The notes: generated from the sequence alone by a model not told the origin. Numbered from the stretch's first letter, positions 8,938 through 23,028 are shown. The stretch is DNA of 64,000 nucleotides from Pectobacterium carotovorum (GCF_900129615.1 NZ_FQWI01000001.1:434001-498000), one strand, 5' to 3'. Numbers and translations: made by a program.

Positions 8938-10326
8938 TTACAGCGCTTTCAGAATTGCCTCAACGCTGTCTTTGGCATCGCCAAACAGCATCTGCGTGTT
9001 CTCTTTAAAGAACAGCGGGTTCTGTACGCCAGCATAACCGGTATTCATAGAACGCTTGAACACGATAACATTCTGCGCTTTCCACACTTCCAGCACTGGC
9101 ATGCCAGCAATTGGGCTGTGTGGATCTTCTTGCGCTGCCGGGTTAACGGTGTCATTCGCACCAATGACCAGCACAGTGTCGGTATCGGTGAAATCATCAT
9201 TAATTTCATCCATTTCCAACACAATGTCGTAAGGGACTTTTGCTTCAGCCAACAGCACGTTCATATGACCAGGCAGACGCCCTGCAACCGGGTGAATACC
9301 AAAGCGAACGTTGATGCCACGCGCACGCAGTTTTGCGGTGATGTCATGCACGGGGTACTGCGCCTGCGCGACGGCCATACCGTATCCCGGTGTGATGATG
9401 ACGGAAGTTGAGTTCTTGAGTAAATCAGCCACGTCTTCCGCCGAAGCCTCACGGTATTCACCGACTTCTTCACTCTCACCAGAGGACACGCCATCCGTAC
9501 CAAAACCACCGGCAATCACGCTGATAAAGGAACGGTTCATCGCTTTACACATGATGTAAGACAGAATCGCACCAGAAGAACCTACCAGAGCGCCGGTCAC
9601 GATCAGCAGGTCATTGCTCAGCATGAAGCCCGCTGCCGCTGCCGCCCAACCGGAGTAGGAGTTCAGCATAGAAACGACGACTGGCATGTCCGCCCCGCCA
9701 ATCGATGCAACCAGATGCCAGCCAAATACTAGTGCAATCGCCGTCATCAGAATCAGCGCCAGTACCTGCAACGCTACGCTGCCCGTATTGACGAAAACCA
9801 GCAACAGCAGGAAAGACACAACCAGCGCCGCCAGATTCATTTTATGGCGATGAGGCAGCATCAATGGCTTGGAGGAGATATTGCCACGCAGTTTACCGAA
9901 CGCGATCACCGAGCCCGTGAAAGTCACGGCACCGATGAAGATACCCAGGAAGACTTCCGTCAAATGGATATTGACCATCACCGGGTCGGTAATTTCACCG
10001 TGATCGAGGAAACTGTTAAAGCCAACCAGCACCGCAGCCAAGCCCACAAAGCTGTGAAGAATCGCAACCAGTTCCGGCATTTCGGTCATTTCAACCTTAC
10101 GCGCCAGATAAATACCGATTGATCCACCGATCGCCATCGCGACGATGATCCAACCCACGTTGCCAGAATCAGGCCCCAGTATCGTCGCGATCAGCGCAAG
10201 CGCCATACCGCTGATACCAAAGATGTTCCCTTGTTGCGACGTTTCGTGCTTGGACAATCCAGCCAAACTGAAAATAAAGAGAATTGCGGCAACAATGTAT
10301 GCAGCAGTTACTAATCCACCAGACAT
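8938..10326 (-). CDS. pntB: NAD(P) transhydrogenase subunit beta
   Basis: A 462-residue inner-membrane subunit of the proton-translocating transhydrogenase, which uses the proton gradient to reduce NADP+ with NADH. About nine hydrophobic membrane segments fill residues 1-265. The C-terminal third is the NADP(H)-binding domain, with the [13 protein letters not shown] motif and a [10 protein letters not shown] segment. The length equals E. coli PntB. The start lies 10 nt downstream of the pntA stop, so the two subunits are co-transcribed and probably translationally coupled. A strong terminator ends the operon. Confidence 0.98.
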   Translation of the reverse strand: MSGGLVTAAYIVAAILFIFSLAGLSKHETSQQGNIFGISGMALALIATILGPDSGNVGWIIVAMAIGGSIGIYLARKVEMTEMPELVAILHSFVGLAAVLVGFNSFLDHGEITDPVMVNIHLTEVFLGIFIGAVTFTGSVIAFGKLRGNISSKPLMLPHRHKMNLAALVVSFLLLLVFVNTGSVALQVLALILMTAIALVFGWHLVASIGGADMPVVVSMLNSYSGWAAAAAGFMLSNDLLIVTGALVGSSGAILSYIMCKAMNRSFISVIAGGFGTDGVSSGESEEVGEYREASAEDVADLLKNSTSVIITPGYGMAVAQAQYPVHDITAKLRARGINVRFGIHPVAGRLPGHMNVLLAEAKVPYDIVLEMDEINDDFTDTDTVLVIGANDTVNPAAQEDPHSPIAGMPVLEVWKAQNVIVFKRSMNTGYAGVQNPLFFKENTQMLFGDAKDSVEAILKAL

Positions 10327-10336
10327 GTGTTACCCC

Positions 10337-11866
10337 TTAGTTTTTACGGAACATTTTCAGCATGCGCTGAGTCACGGTGAAACCACCGAAAATATTGATG
10401 CTGGCGATCAATACGGCAATGAATGAGAAGAATGACACCCATCCGCCGTGGCCGATCTGCAACAATGCTCCGACAACGATAATGCCTGATATTGCGTTAG
10501 TGACTGACATCAATGGCGTGTGCAATGCGTGGCTGACATTCCAGACAACGTAATAACCCACCACGCAGGACAGCGCAAAAACGGTAAAGTGAGACAAGAA
10601 CTCTTTAGGTGCGACGTCAGCAAGCCAGCCAAACAGCAGGATGGCGATCACGAGGAACGCATATTTCTTCCACGGCGACGTCGGCTTGGCTTCTTCCTTC
10701 ACTACCGCAGCGGCAGGTTTTGCCTGCTGTGGCTGTGCTGAAACCTGAATCGGCGGTGCTGGCCAGGTGATTTCACCTTCTTTAATGACGGTCACGCCGC
10801 GAATCACGGTATCGTCAAAATCGACGTTGATCTCGCCATCTTTCTCTTTGCAGAGTAATTTCAGCAGGTTAACCAGGTTCGTGCCGTAAAGCTGTGAGGA
10901 TTGCGTCGGCAGACGGCTAGGTAAATCGGTGTAACCGATAATTTTGACTCCGTTCTCCGTCACGGTAACGCGATCGGCTACGGTCAATTCGCAGTTCCCG
11001 CCCGTTTGTGCCGCTAAATCGACAATCACGCTACCGGGCTTCATGCTCAGCACCATTTCTTTGGTGATCAGGCGAGGTGCCGGTTTTCCAGGGATCAGTG
11101 CGGTAGTGACGATAATGTCGACTTCTTTTGCCTGAGCGGCAAACAGTTCCATTTCGGCTTTGATAAAGGCTTCAGACATGACTTTGGCATAGCCATCGCC
11201 GCTGCCCGCTTCTTCTTCAAAGTCGAGTTCGAGGAACTCAGCCCCCATGCTCTTAACCTGCTCTTTTACTTCAGGGCGGGTATCAAAAGCACGAACGATA
11301 GCCCCTAAGCTACCTGCGGCACCGATCGCGGCCAAACCGGCCACGCCTGCACCGATAATCATAACCTTGGCAGGCGGAACCTTACCTGCAGCGGTAATTT
11401 GTCCGGTAAAGAAGCGGCCAAACTCGTGGGCGGCTTCAACGATGGCACGATAGCCCGCGATGTTAGCCATCGAGCTGAGCGCATCCAGTGACTGCGCGCG
11501 AGAAATACGCGGCACAGAATCCATCGCCATCACCGTCACCTGACGGGCAGCCAGCTTCGCCAGCAGTTCTGGGTTCTGCGCTGGCCAGATAAAGCTGACA
11601 ACCGTACTGCCCGCTCGGGTCAGTTCGATTTCATCATCCTGCGGCGCATTCACCTTCAGGACGATATCGGCTTGCCAGACTTCCGAACTGTCAACAATCG
11701 ACGCACCGGCTTCTTCGTATGCCGCATCGTCAAAACTTGCCAGTTTTCCCGCTTCACGTTCTATCGAGACCGTAAAGCCCAGTTTCAGCAGCTGTTCAAC
11801 CGTTTTCGGCGTCGCTGCTACACGGGCTTCATTGGCCAACCGCTCTCTTGGTACACCAATACGCAT
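10337..11866 (-). CDS. pntA: NAD(P) transhydrogenase subunit alpha
   Basis: A 509-residue subunit carrying the NAD(H)-binding domain and part of the membrane channel. The start at MRIGVPRER (11866) follows AAAAGGG with good spacing; a longer frame to 11911 lacks family similarity. The alanine-dehydrogenase-like domain spans about 1-380, with the Rossmann motif [21 protein letters not shown] proline- and alanine-rich linker near 395-410 leads to about four transmembrane helices. It is the first gene of pntAB, transcribed away from ydgH. Confidence 0.98.
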   Translation of the reverse strand: MRIGVPRERLANEARVAATPKTVEQLLKLGFTVSIEREAGKLASFDDAAYEEAGASIVDSSEVWQADIVLKVNAPQDDEIELTRAGSTVVSFIWPAQNPELLAKLAARQVTVMAMDSVPRISRAQSLDALSSMANIAGYRAIVEAAHEFGRFFTGQITAAGKVPPAKVMIIGAGVAGLAAIGAAGSLGAIVRAFDTRPEVKEQVKSMGAEFLELDFEEEAGSGDGYAKVMSEAFIKAEMELFAAQAKEVDIIVTTALIPGKPAPRLITKEMVLSMKPGSVIVDLAAQTGGNCELTVADRVTVTENGVKIIGYTDLPSRLPTQSSQLYGTNLVNLLKLLCKEKDGEINVDFDDTVIRGVTVIKEGEITWPAPPIQVSAQPQQAKPAAAVVKEEAKPTSPWKKYAFLVIAILLFGWLADVAPKEFLSHFTVFALSCVVGYYVVWNVSHALHTPLMSVTNAISGIIVVGALLQIGHGGWVSFFSFIAVLIASINIFGGFTVTQRMLKMFRKN

Positions 11867-12445
11867 GCTGATACCCTTTTCGCTTATTTTAACGAAGGTT
11901 ATTATTCTCACCCTATTCTGTTATACGAATTCGCCGAGACCTACTGCACCCTGTATCCCCGCATTCACGCGGTAGGAAGAGGGGCTTATCATCTTCTTAC
12001 CACACGTTTTTTGAGGCGTCTCACTGTAGGCGAACTCATTTATAACGTACTGAAAATGTGATCGATGATCCATAAATAAAATGAATTTCACAGAAAAGCC
12101 GAGTTATCACAGGTTCTGTCAGCCTTTCTTGGTCGAAAATCATGCTCTTCTCTGCCTTTTGTAGCATTATTACAGAAGTATTTTTCTGGGCTGTTTCACA
12201 AAAACGATGTGTTACAAGGTTGTTAATGCGATAAATTGTATAAATATCCCTTATGATGTCAAAACAATCATTAACCGTTATTATTAGCACTTTTCTTGTT
12301 GCGAGCCGAAGTGTCATGGCTTTTCAGCCCGCTGAAAATGCTAAAGCACAAGAATTTATTCCGTGCGATAATCAGCCCTATTCCGTTACAGGTTGATTGC
12401 TATACCTTAAATAATTCGAGTGGCAGGAAGGCGAAAGGATTTTTT
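11867..12445. other. Divergent intergenic region pntA / ydgH
   Basis: About 580 nt without a supportable gene; the open frames here are short and unlike known proteins. The region must hold the divergent promoters of pntAB and ydgH. An AATGTGATCGATGATCCATA stretch near 12054-12073 resembles only one half of a CRP site, so I do not call an operator. Confidence 0.6.
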
Positions 12446-13399
12446 ATGAAGCTGAAGACTACTGTTATTGCATCCACACTGTTGTTATCACTCTCGGCAT
12501 TTTCAGCGCAGGCTGCGCAGGAACTTACGCCTGAGCAGGCAAAATCCCTGCAACCTTTTGAACGAATTACGTTTAAGGGGCGTTTTAACGCGATCAATGA
12601 AGCGGTCGCGGCAGCCTCAACACGCGCTGACAAGTTGGGTGCAGAGTCGTTTTATGTTCAGTCTATGACAGATACTAATTCAGGCGATTCCTGGAATGTG
12701 ACTGTCGATCTGTATCGTAAAGATGCCCCTAAAGCGAAACAAAACGTGCAATATCGCACTGTTTACGGCGTGAAAGAACTGCCGAAAGATGCTGCCTATT
12801 TGCTAGAGCCTTATGACACCGTCACAGTGAGTGGTTTATTCAGCACTCAGCCTGATCTGATCGATGCGATTGCGAAAGCAGCAAAAGAGAAAAATGCCGA
12901 TTCGTTCTACATCGTTCGTCAGGTTGATGTGAACTCGAATAGTGCTAATCAAAGGGCTACTGCATTTATCTATAAAGCCGATGCGCCAAAACGTCAGCTC
13001 CAGCGCCCTGATGCGATCCCTGCCGATTCTGACGCGGGCCGCGCTGCACTGGCTGCCGGTGGAGCAGAAGCCGCCAAGGTGGAAATCCCAGGGGTTGCTT
13101 ACTCCGATAGCCCCAGCCGCAGCGTTGGCAACTTCTTTGAAACGCAGTCATCAAAAGGCGGACGTTACACGGTAACGTTACCAGATGGCACACAAATCCA
13201 GGAACTGAACAATGCCACAGCGGCACAGATGGTGCCTTTCGACTCCATTCAGTTCCGCGGTAACTACACCAATATTACACAAATATCCGAAGCCGTTGCT
13301 AAACGTGCGGGCGAGAAAGGTGCTAAGTACTACCACATCACTAGACAGTGGGAAGGTAAAGGCAACAACATGACCATCAGCGCAGATCTCTATAAATAA
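12446..13399 (+). CDS. ydgH: YdgH-like periplasmic protein with three DUF1471 (YhcN-type) repeats
   Basis: A 317-residue exported protein. The start MKLKTTVIAS at 12446 is chosen because it opens a good signal peptide ending at FSAQAA and has AAAGGA upstream; a longer frame to 12296 adds unrelated residues. Three related repeats of about 60 residues each contain an F(K/S/R)GxF or RGNY strand followed by AxxxADxxGAxxFYV-type helix and strand, the DUF1471 pattern (about 40-100, 120-180 and 265-317). The biochemical role is unsettled; DUF1471 proteins are tied to envelope stress and biofilm. It neighbours pntAB, as in E. coli. Confidence 0.93.
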   Translation: MKLKTTVIASTLLLSLSAFSAQAAQELTPEQAKSLQPFERITFKGRFNAINEAVAAASTRADKLGAESFYVQSMTDTNSGDSWNVTVDLYRKDAPKAKQNVQYRTVYGVKELPKDAAYLLEPYDTVTVSGLFSTQPDLIDAIAKAAKEKNADSFYIVRQVDVNSNSANQRATAFIYKADAPKRQLQRPDAIPADSDAGRAALAAGGAEAAKVEIPGVAYSDSPSRSVGNFFETQSSKGGRYTVTLPDGTQIQELNNATAAQMVPFDSIQFRGNYTNITQISEAVAKRAGEKGAKYYHITRQWEGKGNNMTISADLYK

Positions 13400-13444
13400 C
13401 AGCCATCGCGCTGTGTCGTAGAAAACGACGAACGTTATAAACAC

Positions 13445-13470
13445 AAAAACCCGCAATATCGCGGGTTTTT
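13445..13470. terminator. Terminator between ydgH and kdsA
   Basis: AAAAACCCGC and GCGGGTTTTT form a 10-bp stem with a six-base loop, followed by more T on the plus strand and by A-rich sequence on the other side. It can act for ydgH and, in the reverse sense, for the convergent kdsA. Confidence 0.88.
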
Positions 13471-13502
13471 TTATACCAGTAATCAATCTACCGTGAGTAA
13501 GA

Positions 13503-14384
<882 letters not shown>

Positions 14385-14432
14385 TTAACGTAGCATTACT
14401 GCAAAACGGTTTCTTAATGTAAGACTGTTTTT

Positions 14433-15242
14433 TTAATGCAAGACAATCTGTTTCTGCTCTATCGAGTGAATCTGCACTTTTATCATTTCACTCACCGGAT
14501 CTTCCGGGCACTGTTCAACGAAATAGTTGAGATCGGACAGCGCAATATGGTCGCAATCCAGTTGAGCATAAATCAGGCCGCGGTCGCGGATTTCATAGGG
14601 GTCATCTGGGTCAAACTGCAGCACCGCTTCGCTGGCTCTCAACGCCAGTTCCATCTGTTTTTCTTCCATCAGGGCGACTTTCAGCGTGTCGAGCATTTTA
14701 CGCACGATGAGGACATTCTCAGCTTCATCCAGATCTTCATCCAGCAGACGGGTTGACGGGCCGATATTACCTTTCAGCCAGACTTCCAGCACGTGCTCGC
14801 TCAACGTATCGCCATTTAGCGGATTGATCAGCCACATCTCTTCGTCGAGCCAGTCGGCGCGCAGAATCAGCTGCGTCGGGAAAATCACCGGCATCAGCGG
14901 CAGGCCAAGCTCATTGGCGATATGCAGAAAGATGACGCCAAGCGATACGGGCATGCCCTGACGAGATTCAAGCACCTGATCCAGCCACAGGGCATCAGAC
15001 AGACGATAAACGCCGCCCGCACCGCCGAACCCCCAGGTGTGATAAAACAGCTCAATCAGCTTTTCAAGCTGAAGATCTTGCTCAAGGTCGTCAGGAATAG
15101 CGGCTCGAGCGTTCTCAACCAGCTGTTGCAGATTTTGCCGCACATCCTGAGCGGGAAAGTCGCGGCGAATCGCCTGTGAAACCAACACGACACCATCACT
15201 TAGCAGTGACTGGTTGAATTCAAAATCAGCAATAGCACTCAT
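14433..15242 (-). CDS. sirB1: SirB1 family protein (transglutaminase-like with tetratricopeptide-type tail)
   Basis: A 269-residue protein, known as YchA in E. coli. The start at 15242 (MSAIADFEFN) lies 2 nt after the sirB2 stop; a longer frame to 15302 runs inside sirB2. The N-terminal half has the SirB1/transglutaminase-like fold, with GVIFLHIANELGLPLMPV, and the C-terminal part reads like a TPR pair (ALRASEAVLQFDPDDPYEIRDR). The molecular role is unknown. Its fixed place between prmC and kdsA in enterobacteria is the main support for the symbol. Confidence 0.93.
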   Translation of the reverse strand: MSAIADFEFNQSLLSDGVVLVSQAIRRDFPAQDVRQNLQQLVENARAAIPDDLEQDLQLEKLIELFYHTWGFGGAGGVYRLSDALWLDQVLESRQGMPVSLGVIFLHIANELGLPLMPVIFPTQLILRADWLDEEMWLINPLNGDTLSEHVLEVWLKGNIGPSTRLLDEDLDEAENVLIVRKMLDTLKVALMEEKQMELALRASEAVLQFDPDDPYEIRDRGLIYAQLDCDHIALSDLNYFVEQCPEDPVSEMIKVQIHSIEQKQIVLH

Positions 15243-15244
15243 AA

Positions 15245-15646
15245 TTATTCCATCAGCAACGGTGACTGCGTCAGTGCCAGCAGCACGACCACACCAAAGC
15301 ATATTAAAGCAGATACAAACGCCAGCCAGCGAACATTCTGGCTACGGGGGCGTTTCCCCAAGGCGATAGCGCCAAGAAGGATATAAATGATAACGCCAAA
15401 CAGTTTTTCCGTCAGCCAGCTTTGCTCGGGAGTAAACGGATACGTATGGCTAAGCGTGATTAAACCAATACCGCTGATTAATAACAAGGTGTCGTTAATA
15501 TGCGGCAGGATTTTCACCCAGCGCTGTTGCAGCATAGCGGATTGTCGGCACAGCCAAAAAAAACGAATCACAAACAGGGAAATACTGATGCCAACTGTTG
15601 CCAGATGCAGGTATATCGTGGCGGGGTAAAGAGTTATCACGTCCAT
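15245..15646 (-). CDS. sirB2: SirB2 family inner-membrane protein
   Basis: A 133-residue membrane protein (YchQ in E. coli) with four hydrophobic segments at about 5-27, 43-63, 75-97 and 108-128. SirB2 was named for effects on Salmonella invasion-gene regulation, but its direct activity is unknown. It starts 5 nt after the prmC stop and is followed 2 nt later by sirB1, so it is part of the prfA-prmC-sirB cluster. Confidence 0.93.
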   Translation of the reverse strand: MDVITLYPATIYLHLATVGISISLFVIRFFWLCRQSAMLQQRWVKILPHINDTLLLISGIGLITLSHTYPFTPEQSWLTEKLFGVIIYILLGAIALGKRPRSQNVRWLAFVSALICFGVVVLLALTQSPLLME

Positions 15647-15651
15647 TGCTC

Positions 15652-16497
15652 CTAATAAATTGGGGCATCCGACCAGCGTCCTAACGACACGCGATCATTG
15701 CCACCATAGTCCTGACAGGTTTCTATTTGTGTAAATCCTCGGGTCTGCAATAGCTGACGCACCGCGTCAGCCTGCTGCCAGCCATGTTCCAGCAGCAGCC
15801 AGCCATCGGCGTCCAAATAATGCGGAGCGGATTCAATAATGGTGCGTAAATCGGCCAGTCCGTTGTCGGCGGCAATCAGCGCGCTGGCAGGTTCAAAACG
15901 AACATCGCCCTGCGACAGATGCACATCATCGGCATCGATATACGGTGGGTTACTGGCGATAAGCGCAAAGCGCGCGTGATCAAGCGGTGAATACCAGCTT
16001 CCTGACAAGAAACGGGCGTTGTCGAGCCTCAATTGCTGCGCATTTTTTGTCGCTAACGCAACGGCATCGGGCTGAACATCGACGCCAGTCACCCGGCAAT
16101 CACGCCGTTCACTCGCCAGCGCCAGCGCAATCGCTCCGGTTCCAGTGCCCAAGTCCAGCACGGCACACGACGTTTGAGGCAGGCGTAACAAGGCTTGTTC
16201 GACCAGACACTCGGTATCAGGTCGAGGAATCAGCGTGGCAGGTGAAACGGCCAGCGGCAGTGACCAGAACTCGCGCACGCCGATCAAATAGGCGATGGGT
16301 TCACCCTGTTCACGTCGCGCCAGCAATTCAGTTAACTGCTGCTGCTCAGCCACGTTCAGCTCAGTTTCACCAAACGCCAGCAGGAACGTGCGGGCTTTTC
16401 CGGTCACAAAGCCCAGCAAAATCTCCGCATCTCGCTTCGGGCTTTCTCCCGCCGCGAGCTGCGCCGCGGCAGAGATTAACCAATCCTGATATGTCAT
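15652..16497 (-). CDS. prmC: Peptide chain release factor N5-glutamine methyltransferase
   Basis: A 281-residue SAM-dependent enzyme that methylates the glutamine of the GGQ motif in release factors 1 and 2. The SAM site VLDLGTGTGAIALALA is near residue 115 and the catalytic NPPY motif (ASNPPYIDADD) near 185. An N-terminal helical domain contacts the release factor. The start codon overlaps the prfA stop by one base (TAATG), so enzyme and substrate are made from one coupled transcript. Confidence 0.97.
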   Translation of the reverse strand: MTYQDWLISAAAQLAAGESPKRDAEILLGFVTGKARTFLLAFGETELNVAEQQQLTELLARREQGEPIAYLIGVREFWSLPLAVSPATLIPRPDTECLVEQALLRLPQTSCAVLDLGTGTGAIALALASERRDCRVTGVDVQPDAVALATKNAQQLRLDNARFLSGSWYSPLDHARFALIASNPPYIDADDVHLSQGDVRFEPASALIAADNGLADLRTIIESAPHYLDADGWLLLEHGWQQADAVRQLLQTRGFTQIETCQDYGGNDRVSLGRWSDAPIY

Positions 16498-17579
16498 TAT
16501 TCCTGCTCGGACAACGCAGCAAGCTGATCGGCCTGGTATTCCTGCACGACCGGTTGAATCAGCGTGTCCAGCTTCCCTTCCATGACTTCATCCAGCCGGT
16601 AAAGCGTCAGGTTAATGCGGTGATCGGTCACCCTTCCCTGTGGGAAGTTATAGGTACGGATACGGTCAGAACGATCGCCACTGCCGAGCAGGTTACGACG
16701 GGTTGACGCTTCTTCCTGCTGACGTTTCTGCACTTCTGCGGCACGAATACGCGCCCCCAACACCGACAGCGCTTTGGCTTTGTTTTTGTGCTGTGAACGT
16801 TCGTCCTGACACTCCACGACAATACCGGTTGGCAAGTGGGTAATACGGATAGCGGAATCGGTGGTGTTAACGTGCTGACCGCCCGCGCCAGAAGAGCGGA
16901 AGGTATCGATGCGTAAATCCGCCGGGTTGATATCCGGCATCTCCGCTTCCGGCACTTCCGCCATCACGGCGACCGTACAGGCCGAGGTATGAATGCGCCC
17001 TTGAGATTCAGTCGCAGGAACGCGCTGAACGCGATGACCACCGGATTCAAACTTGAGCTGGCCGTACACGCCGTCACCAGAGATTTTGGCGATAACTTCT
17101 TTATAGCCGCCATGCTCACCATCACTGGCGCTCACCACCTCAACACGCCAGCGGCGTGCTTCGGCATAACGGCTATACATACGGAACAGATCACCGGCAA
17201 AGATTGCCGCTTCGTCACCGCCGGTTCCGGCGCGCACTTCCAGAAAACAGCCGCGCTCATCGTCGGGATCTTTCGGCAACAACAGCACCTGAAGCTGCTG
17301 CTCCAGTGCTTCAATCGTCGCTTTGCTTTCCTTCAGCTCTTCCTGTGCCATATCGCGCATTTCAGGATCGTCCAGCATCATTTCTGCGGTCTGCTGATCC
17401 TCTTGTGCCTGCTGCCATTGTTGGAAACAGCGGGTAATATCAGTGAGCTGCGCATATTCTCGCGACAGCGCGCGAAAGCGATCCATATCAGCGATGACGC
17501 TGGGCTCACCGAGTAACGCCTGGACTTCTTCATGGCGTTCTTGTAACGCTTCCAGTTTAGCAACAATAGAAGGCTTCAT
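16497..17579 (-). CDS. prfA: Peptide chain release factor 1
   Basis: A 360-residue translation factor that recognises UAA and UAG stop codons. The peptidyl-hydrolysis motif is in [12 protein letters not shown] (GGQ near 233-235) and the anticodon-like PAT tripeptide is in RVPATESQG. The N-terminal helical domain runs to about residue 100. The length equals E. coli RF1. It begins 33 nt after hemA and overlaps prmC by one base. Confidence 0.98.
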   Translation of the reverse strand: MKPSIVAKLEALQERHEEVQALLGEPSVIADMDRFRALSREYAQLTDITRCFQQWQQAQEDQQTAEMMLDDPEMRDMAQEELKESKATIEALEQQLQVLLLPKDPDDERGCFLEVRAGTGGDEAAIFAGDLFRMYSRYAEARRWRVEVVSASDGEHGGYKEVIAKISGDGVYGQLKFESGGHRVQRVPATESQGRIHTSACTVAVMAEVPEAEMPDINPADLRIDTFRSSGAGGQHVNTTDSAIRITHLPTGIVVECQDERSQHKNKAKALSVLGARIRAAEVQKRQQEEASTRRNLLGSGDRSDRIRTYNFPQGRVTDHRINLTLYRLDEVMEGKLDTLIQPVVQEYQADQLAALSEQE

Positions 17580-17612
17580 GCGGGCGGTTAAATCCTGTAA
17601 TAGAGATGAATG

Positions 17613-18869
17613 CTAGTCCAGCCCAAGGCTGTCACGTAAAATTTGTAACCGGTGTTGGTCGCCGTCACGAGCGGCTTGCTGAAGGGATTTGGTCGGCGCG
17701 TGAATCAGACGGTTGGTTAAACGGTGTGTCAGTTCCTGAATCACCGCTTCAACGTCATTGCCTTGTTGGATGGCAGCCAGCGCCTTAGCTGTCATTTCCG
17801 CACGCAATTCATCGGCCTGAGCGCGATAATCACGAATGGTCTCCACCGCGGACTGCGCACGCAGCCACGCCATGAAGTCGGAGCTTTCCTGCTGCACGAT
17901 AGATTCAGCCTGTACCGCCGCCGCTTTGCGCTGCGCGAGATTATGCTGAATGATCGCATGCAGATCGTCCACGCTGTAGAGATAAACGTTAGGCAATTTG
18001 CCAACTTCCGGCTCAATATCACGCGGTACCGCAATATCTACCATCAGCATTGGCTGATTCCGTCTCGCTTTCAGCGTCCGTTCCATCATCCCTTTTCCGA
18101 TAATCGGCAGTGTACTTGCCGTTGAACTGATCACGATATCGGCATGGACGAGCTGTTCGTCCAGCTCTGCCAGCGTGATGACTTCTGCACCGACTTCCGT
18201 TGCCAGCGCCTGCGCGCGTTCACGGGTGCGGTTCGCGATCACCATTTTCTGTACCTTGTGCTCGCGAAGATAGCGAGCGACCAGTTCAATGGTCTCTCCG
18301 GCACCGACCAGCAGCACCGTGACATCCGCTAGTGATTCAAAGATCTGCCGCGCCAGCGTACAAGCAGCAAATGCCACCGACACCGCGCTGGCACCGATAT
18401 CTGTTTCCGTACGAACCCGCTTGGCCACGGTAAAGGATTTCTGGAACAGCCGCTCCAGTTCGCTGGACAGGGAATGACCACGCTGTGATTCGGCAAACGC
18501 CTTCTTCACCTGCCCCAAAATCTGCGGTTCGCCTAACACGAGGGAATCCAGACCGCTGGCAACGCGCATCAGATGGCTAACGGCGGCGTTATCCTGATGC
18601 CAGTACAGGCTGCCGTTGACGTCTTCCGGGCGCAATTGATGATATTCACACAGCCAGCGAATCAGTTGCTCTCGCTGGTTTTCCTGTTCGTCAACGCTAA
18701 GATAGAGTTCCGTACGATTGCAGGTAGACAGCACAACGCCGCCCTGCACCAGCGGTTGCTGTAGCAGACTGTCGAGGGCCACGCCAAGTTTATCTGGTGA
18801 GAACACAACACGTTCACGCAGAGAAACCGGTGCGGTTTTGTGATTAATACCAAGCGCAAGCAGGGTCAT
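17613..18869 (-). CDS. hemA: Glutamyl-tRNA reductase
   Basis: A 418-residue NADPH enzyme that reduces glutamyl-tRNA(Glu) to glutamate-1-semialdehyde, the first committed step of heme synthesis by the C5 pathway. The catalytic cysteine lies in [13 protein letters not shown] near residue 50. The NADPH-binding motif [17 protein letters not shown] is near 185-200 and the C-terminal dimerisation helices follow. It is divergent from lolB, with about 230 nt between the two start codons, and heads the leftward hemA-prfA-prmC cluster. In enterobacteria HemA stability is regulated by heme through its N-terminus. Confidence 0.98.
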   Translation of the reverse strand: MTLLALGINHKTAPVSLRERVVFSPDKLGVALDSLLQQPLVQGGVVLSTCNRTELYLSVDEQENQREQLIRWLCEYHQLRPEDVNGSLYWHQDNAAVSHLMRVASGLDSLVLGEPQILGQVKKAFAESQRGHSLSSELERLFQKSFTVAKRVRTETDIGASAVSVAFAACTLARQIFESLADVTVLLVGAGETIELVARYLREHKVQKMVIANRTRERAQALATEVGAEVITLAELDEQLVHADIVISSTASTLPIIGKGMMERTLKARRNQPMLMVDIAVPRDIEPEVGKLPNVYLYSVDDLHAIIQHNLAQRKAAAVQAESIVQQESSDFMAWLRAQSAVETIRDYRAQADELRAEMTAKALAAIQQGNDVEAVIQELTHRLTNRLIHAPTKSLQQAARDGDQHRLQILRDSLGLD

Positions 18870-19101
18870 TAGGCTGTTTCTGAGTAATACCGGTCTTAGT
18901 ATGGATTTCGTTTGAATCGCATTCTACTTGATGCAGGAGAGCAAGAAAAGCGACAGCACGCGATACACCTCGTCTGAGGTATGCACTTTTTGACAAAAAA
19001 CAATAAACGCCATTAACGAATAACAATCATTGACGCTGAGCAGTAAGCCCGTTAGCGTGACGTATTTCACGGACTTCGTTCATTTACAGGATACGACCGA
19101 C

Positions 19102-19725
19102 ATGCCAACCAAAACCGTCCGATGCCTGCGTTTACTGCCTTTAGCCAGCATATTGCTCGCTGCCTGTAGCGTTAATCAACCGACCCAAACGGGTAAAAGC
19201 GCCACCTCGCCAGAGTGGCAACAGCACCAGCAAAAGGTCCAGCAGCTCAGCCAATATCAGACGCGCGGCGCTTTTGCCTATATCTCCGATAGTAAAAGAG
19301 TATCAGCCAATTTCTTCTGGCAGGACACACCGCCGCAGCGTTATCGGCTGCTGTTGACCAACCCGCTCGGCAGCACCGAATTAGAACTGCGAGCCCAACC
19401 TGACGGCGTGCAAATCACCGACAATCAGGGCAAGCGTTACGTGGGTAAGGATGCCGAATACATGATTCAGCAACTGACCGGCATGGCGATCCCTCTGAAC
19501 AATCTGCGCCAGTGGATTCTCGGCATCCCAGGTGACGCCACCGAATTCACGCTGGATGAACGCTATCTGCTGAAAACCATCACCTATCGCCAAGGCAATC
19601 AAAACTGGAATGTCAGCTATCAGAGCTACAACACCGAGTTAACGCCTCCGCTGCCAACCAGTCTGGAACTGGTTCAAGGTGAACAGCGTATTAAACTGAA
19701 GATGAATAACTGGATGGTTAAATAA
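19102..19725 (+). CDS. lolB: Outer-membrane lipoprotein receptor LolB
   Basis: A 207-residue lipoprotein that accepts lipoproteins from LolA and inserts them in the inner leaflet of the outer membrane. The start [10 protein letters not shown] at 19102 opens a lipoprotein signal with lipobox LLAAC; the frame runs back to 19030 without support. The mature part has the LolB beta-barrel signature ([20 protein letters not shown]). It is 3 nt from ispE, giving a lolB-ispE-prs order typical of gamma-proteobacteria. Confidence 0.96.
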   Translation: MPTKTVRCLRLLPLASILLAACSVNQPTQTGKSATSPEWQQHQQKVQQLSQYQTRGAFAYISDSKRVSANFFWQDTPPQRYRLLLTNPLGSTELELRAQPDGVQITDNQGKRYVGKDAEYMIQQLTGMAIPLNNLRQWILGIPGDATEFTLDERYLLKTITYRQGNQNWNVSYQSYNTELTPPLPTSLELVQGEQRIKLKMNNWMVK

Positions 19726-19728
19726 GCG

Positions 19729-21686
<1,958 letters not shown>

Positions 21687-21726
21687 TCGTCGCTGATCGG
21701 ATAACCGATCACAAACGATAATGATG

Positions 21727-21753
21727 AAGCCACCTGTAACAAGGTGGCTTTCT
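21727..21753 (+). terminator. Rho-independent terminator of prs
   Basis: AAGCCACCT (21727-21735) pairs with AGGTGGCTT (21742-21750), then TCTT follows. It starts about 40 nt after the prs stop. Confidence 0.8.
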
Positions 21754-21783
21754 TATTCCTACCATTTTTGCCACCTATAAAAA

Positions 21784-21816
21784 ACAAAAAACCGCCATAG
21801 CGAGGCTACAGCGGCT
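21784..21816 (-). terminator. Terminator of ychH
   Basis: Read on the minus strand, CCGC-TG-TAGC folds back on GCTA-TG-GCGG and is followed by a run of six T. It lies about 40 nt past the ychH stop. Confidence 0.7.
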
Positions 21817-21856
21817 CTATTGTTCAATGTGCAAACGCCTATGACTTCATTAACGG

Positions 21857-22126
21857 TTATGGATGACGCTGGCGGCGGCAACGCTTATCAAAGTGCTTGA
21901 CCCACCAATAACGATCCGCGACTTCTTCACGCCCGCTAATACGCGCCCCCGCCAACCAAAATATTGCGCCAGAAAAAATACTGACCAGATCAATATAAGT
22001 CATATATTCAGGAACATTTAGTTTCGGGAACTGGCTGGCGATAGAAAAACCGATGCCGCCAATCATCATGATCATCCCGATACCCATCAATACATTACCT
22101 AGTACTGTCACGTTCTTGCGTTTCAT
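21857..22126 (-). CDS. ychH: YchH family inner-membrane stress protein
   Basis: An 89-residue protein with two hydrophobic helices (about 8-30 and 45-62) and a basic C-terminal tail (KHFDKRCRRQRHP). The sequence and the position divergent from pth between prs and pth match E. coli YchH, a small stress-induced membrane protein of unknown biochemical role that is CRP-regulated there. GGAGGTGGCAG lies just upstream of the start. Confidence 0.92.
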   Translation of the reverse strand: MKRKNVTVLGNVLMGIGMIMMIGGIGFSIASQFPKLNVPEYMTYIDLVSIFSGAIFWLAGARISGREEVADRYWWVKHFDKRCRRQRHP

Positions 22127-22440
22127 CTGCCACCTCCAGATTAATTCTGTGGATGAATCGGAGTGCCATTACTGTTTACTGTCTTATTATTGATGTAATT
22201 ATAGACAATAATGTACTGAGATGATTGCGGGAGGGATCACAGATAAGGGGAATGATTAATATTTTTTTACGTTTAAACAAATAAATAGACAAAAATCTGA
22301 ATAATCACACCACTAAACAAATAACAATATTTTCACATTCCAACACCGATATTTGGCTATACCTCATGCGGTGTGTAAACTAGCGCTTTCGTTTATCATG
22401 CTACCCTGCGTCAGTTTAAGCACGTAATCTGGAATATACC
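22127..22440. other. Divergent intergenic region ychH / pth
   Basis: About 314 nt of AT-rich DNA holding the divergent promoters. I see no gene and no confident operator; a GATCACAG at 22236-22243 is only a half CRP site. Confidence 0.6.
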
Positions 22441-23028
22441 GTGAGCAGCATTAAATTAATTGTCGGCCTGGCGAATCCCGGCGCTGAATACGCCGCTACC
22501 CGCCATAATGCGGGTGCCTGGTTTGTCGATCGTCTGGCGGACGCTTACCGTCAGCCGCTGAAAGAAGAAAGCAAATTTTTTGGTTACACCTCCCGCCTGA
22601 ATCTGGCTGGGCAAGATGTACGTCTGCTGGTTCCCACCACGTTCATGAATCTGAGCGGCAAAGCCGTCGCGGCAATGGCCACTTTCTACCGTATCCAACC
22701 TGATGAAATTCTGGTTGCCCACGATGAGCTGGATTTATTACCGGGAATTGCCAAACTTAAGTTAGGCGGCGGACACGGCGGCCACAACGGTCTTAAAGAC
22801 ATCATCAGTAAATTGGGTAACAACCCTAACTTCCATCGTTTACGCATCGGTATCGGCCATCCGGGCGACAAAAGCAAAGTGACCGGTTTTGTGCTGGGCA
22901 AACCGCCAACGAGCGAGCAGACGCTGATCGACGGTGCCATTGACGAAGCCGTACGCTGCACAGAAATCCTGATGAAAGAAGACATGATCAAAGCGATGAA
23001 CCGCTTGCATGCCTTCAAAGCGGCATAA
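22441..23028 (+). CDS. pth: Peptidyl-tRNA hydrolase
   Basis: A 195-residue esterase that recycles peptidyl-tRNA released from stalled ribosomes. A GTG start at 22441 gives the family N-terminus ([24 protein letters not shown]), which also contains the catalytic His of TRHNAG and the conserved Asn. [17 protein letters not shown] and the [12 protein letters not shown] substrate loop are all present. It is co-directional with ychF 130 nt downstream, the common enterobacterial pair. Confidence 0.97.
   Translation: MSSIKLIVGLANPGAEYAATRHNAGAWFVDRLADAYRQPLKEESKFFGYTSRLNLAGQDVRLLVPTTFMNLSGKAVAAMATFYRIQPDEILVAHDELDLLPGIAKLKLGGGHGGHNGLKDIISKLGNNPNFHRLRIGIGHPGDKSKVTGFVLGKPPTSEQTLIDGAIDEAVRCTEILMKEDMIKAMNRLHAFKAA

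Noticed and set aside
22236-22243. CRP site between ychH and pth
   Set aside because: Only the TCACA half is present at proper sequence; no TGTGA arm at the right distance.
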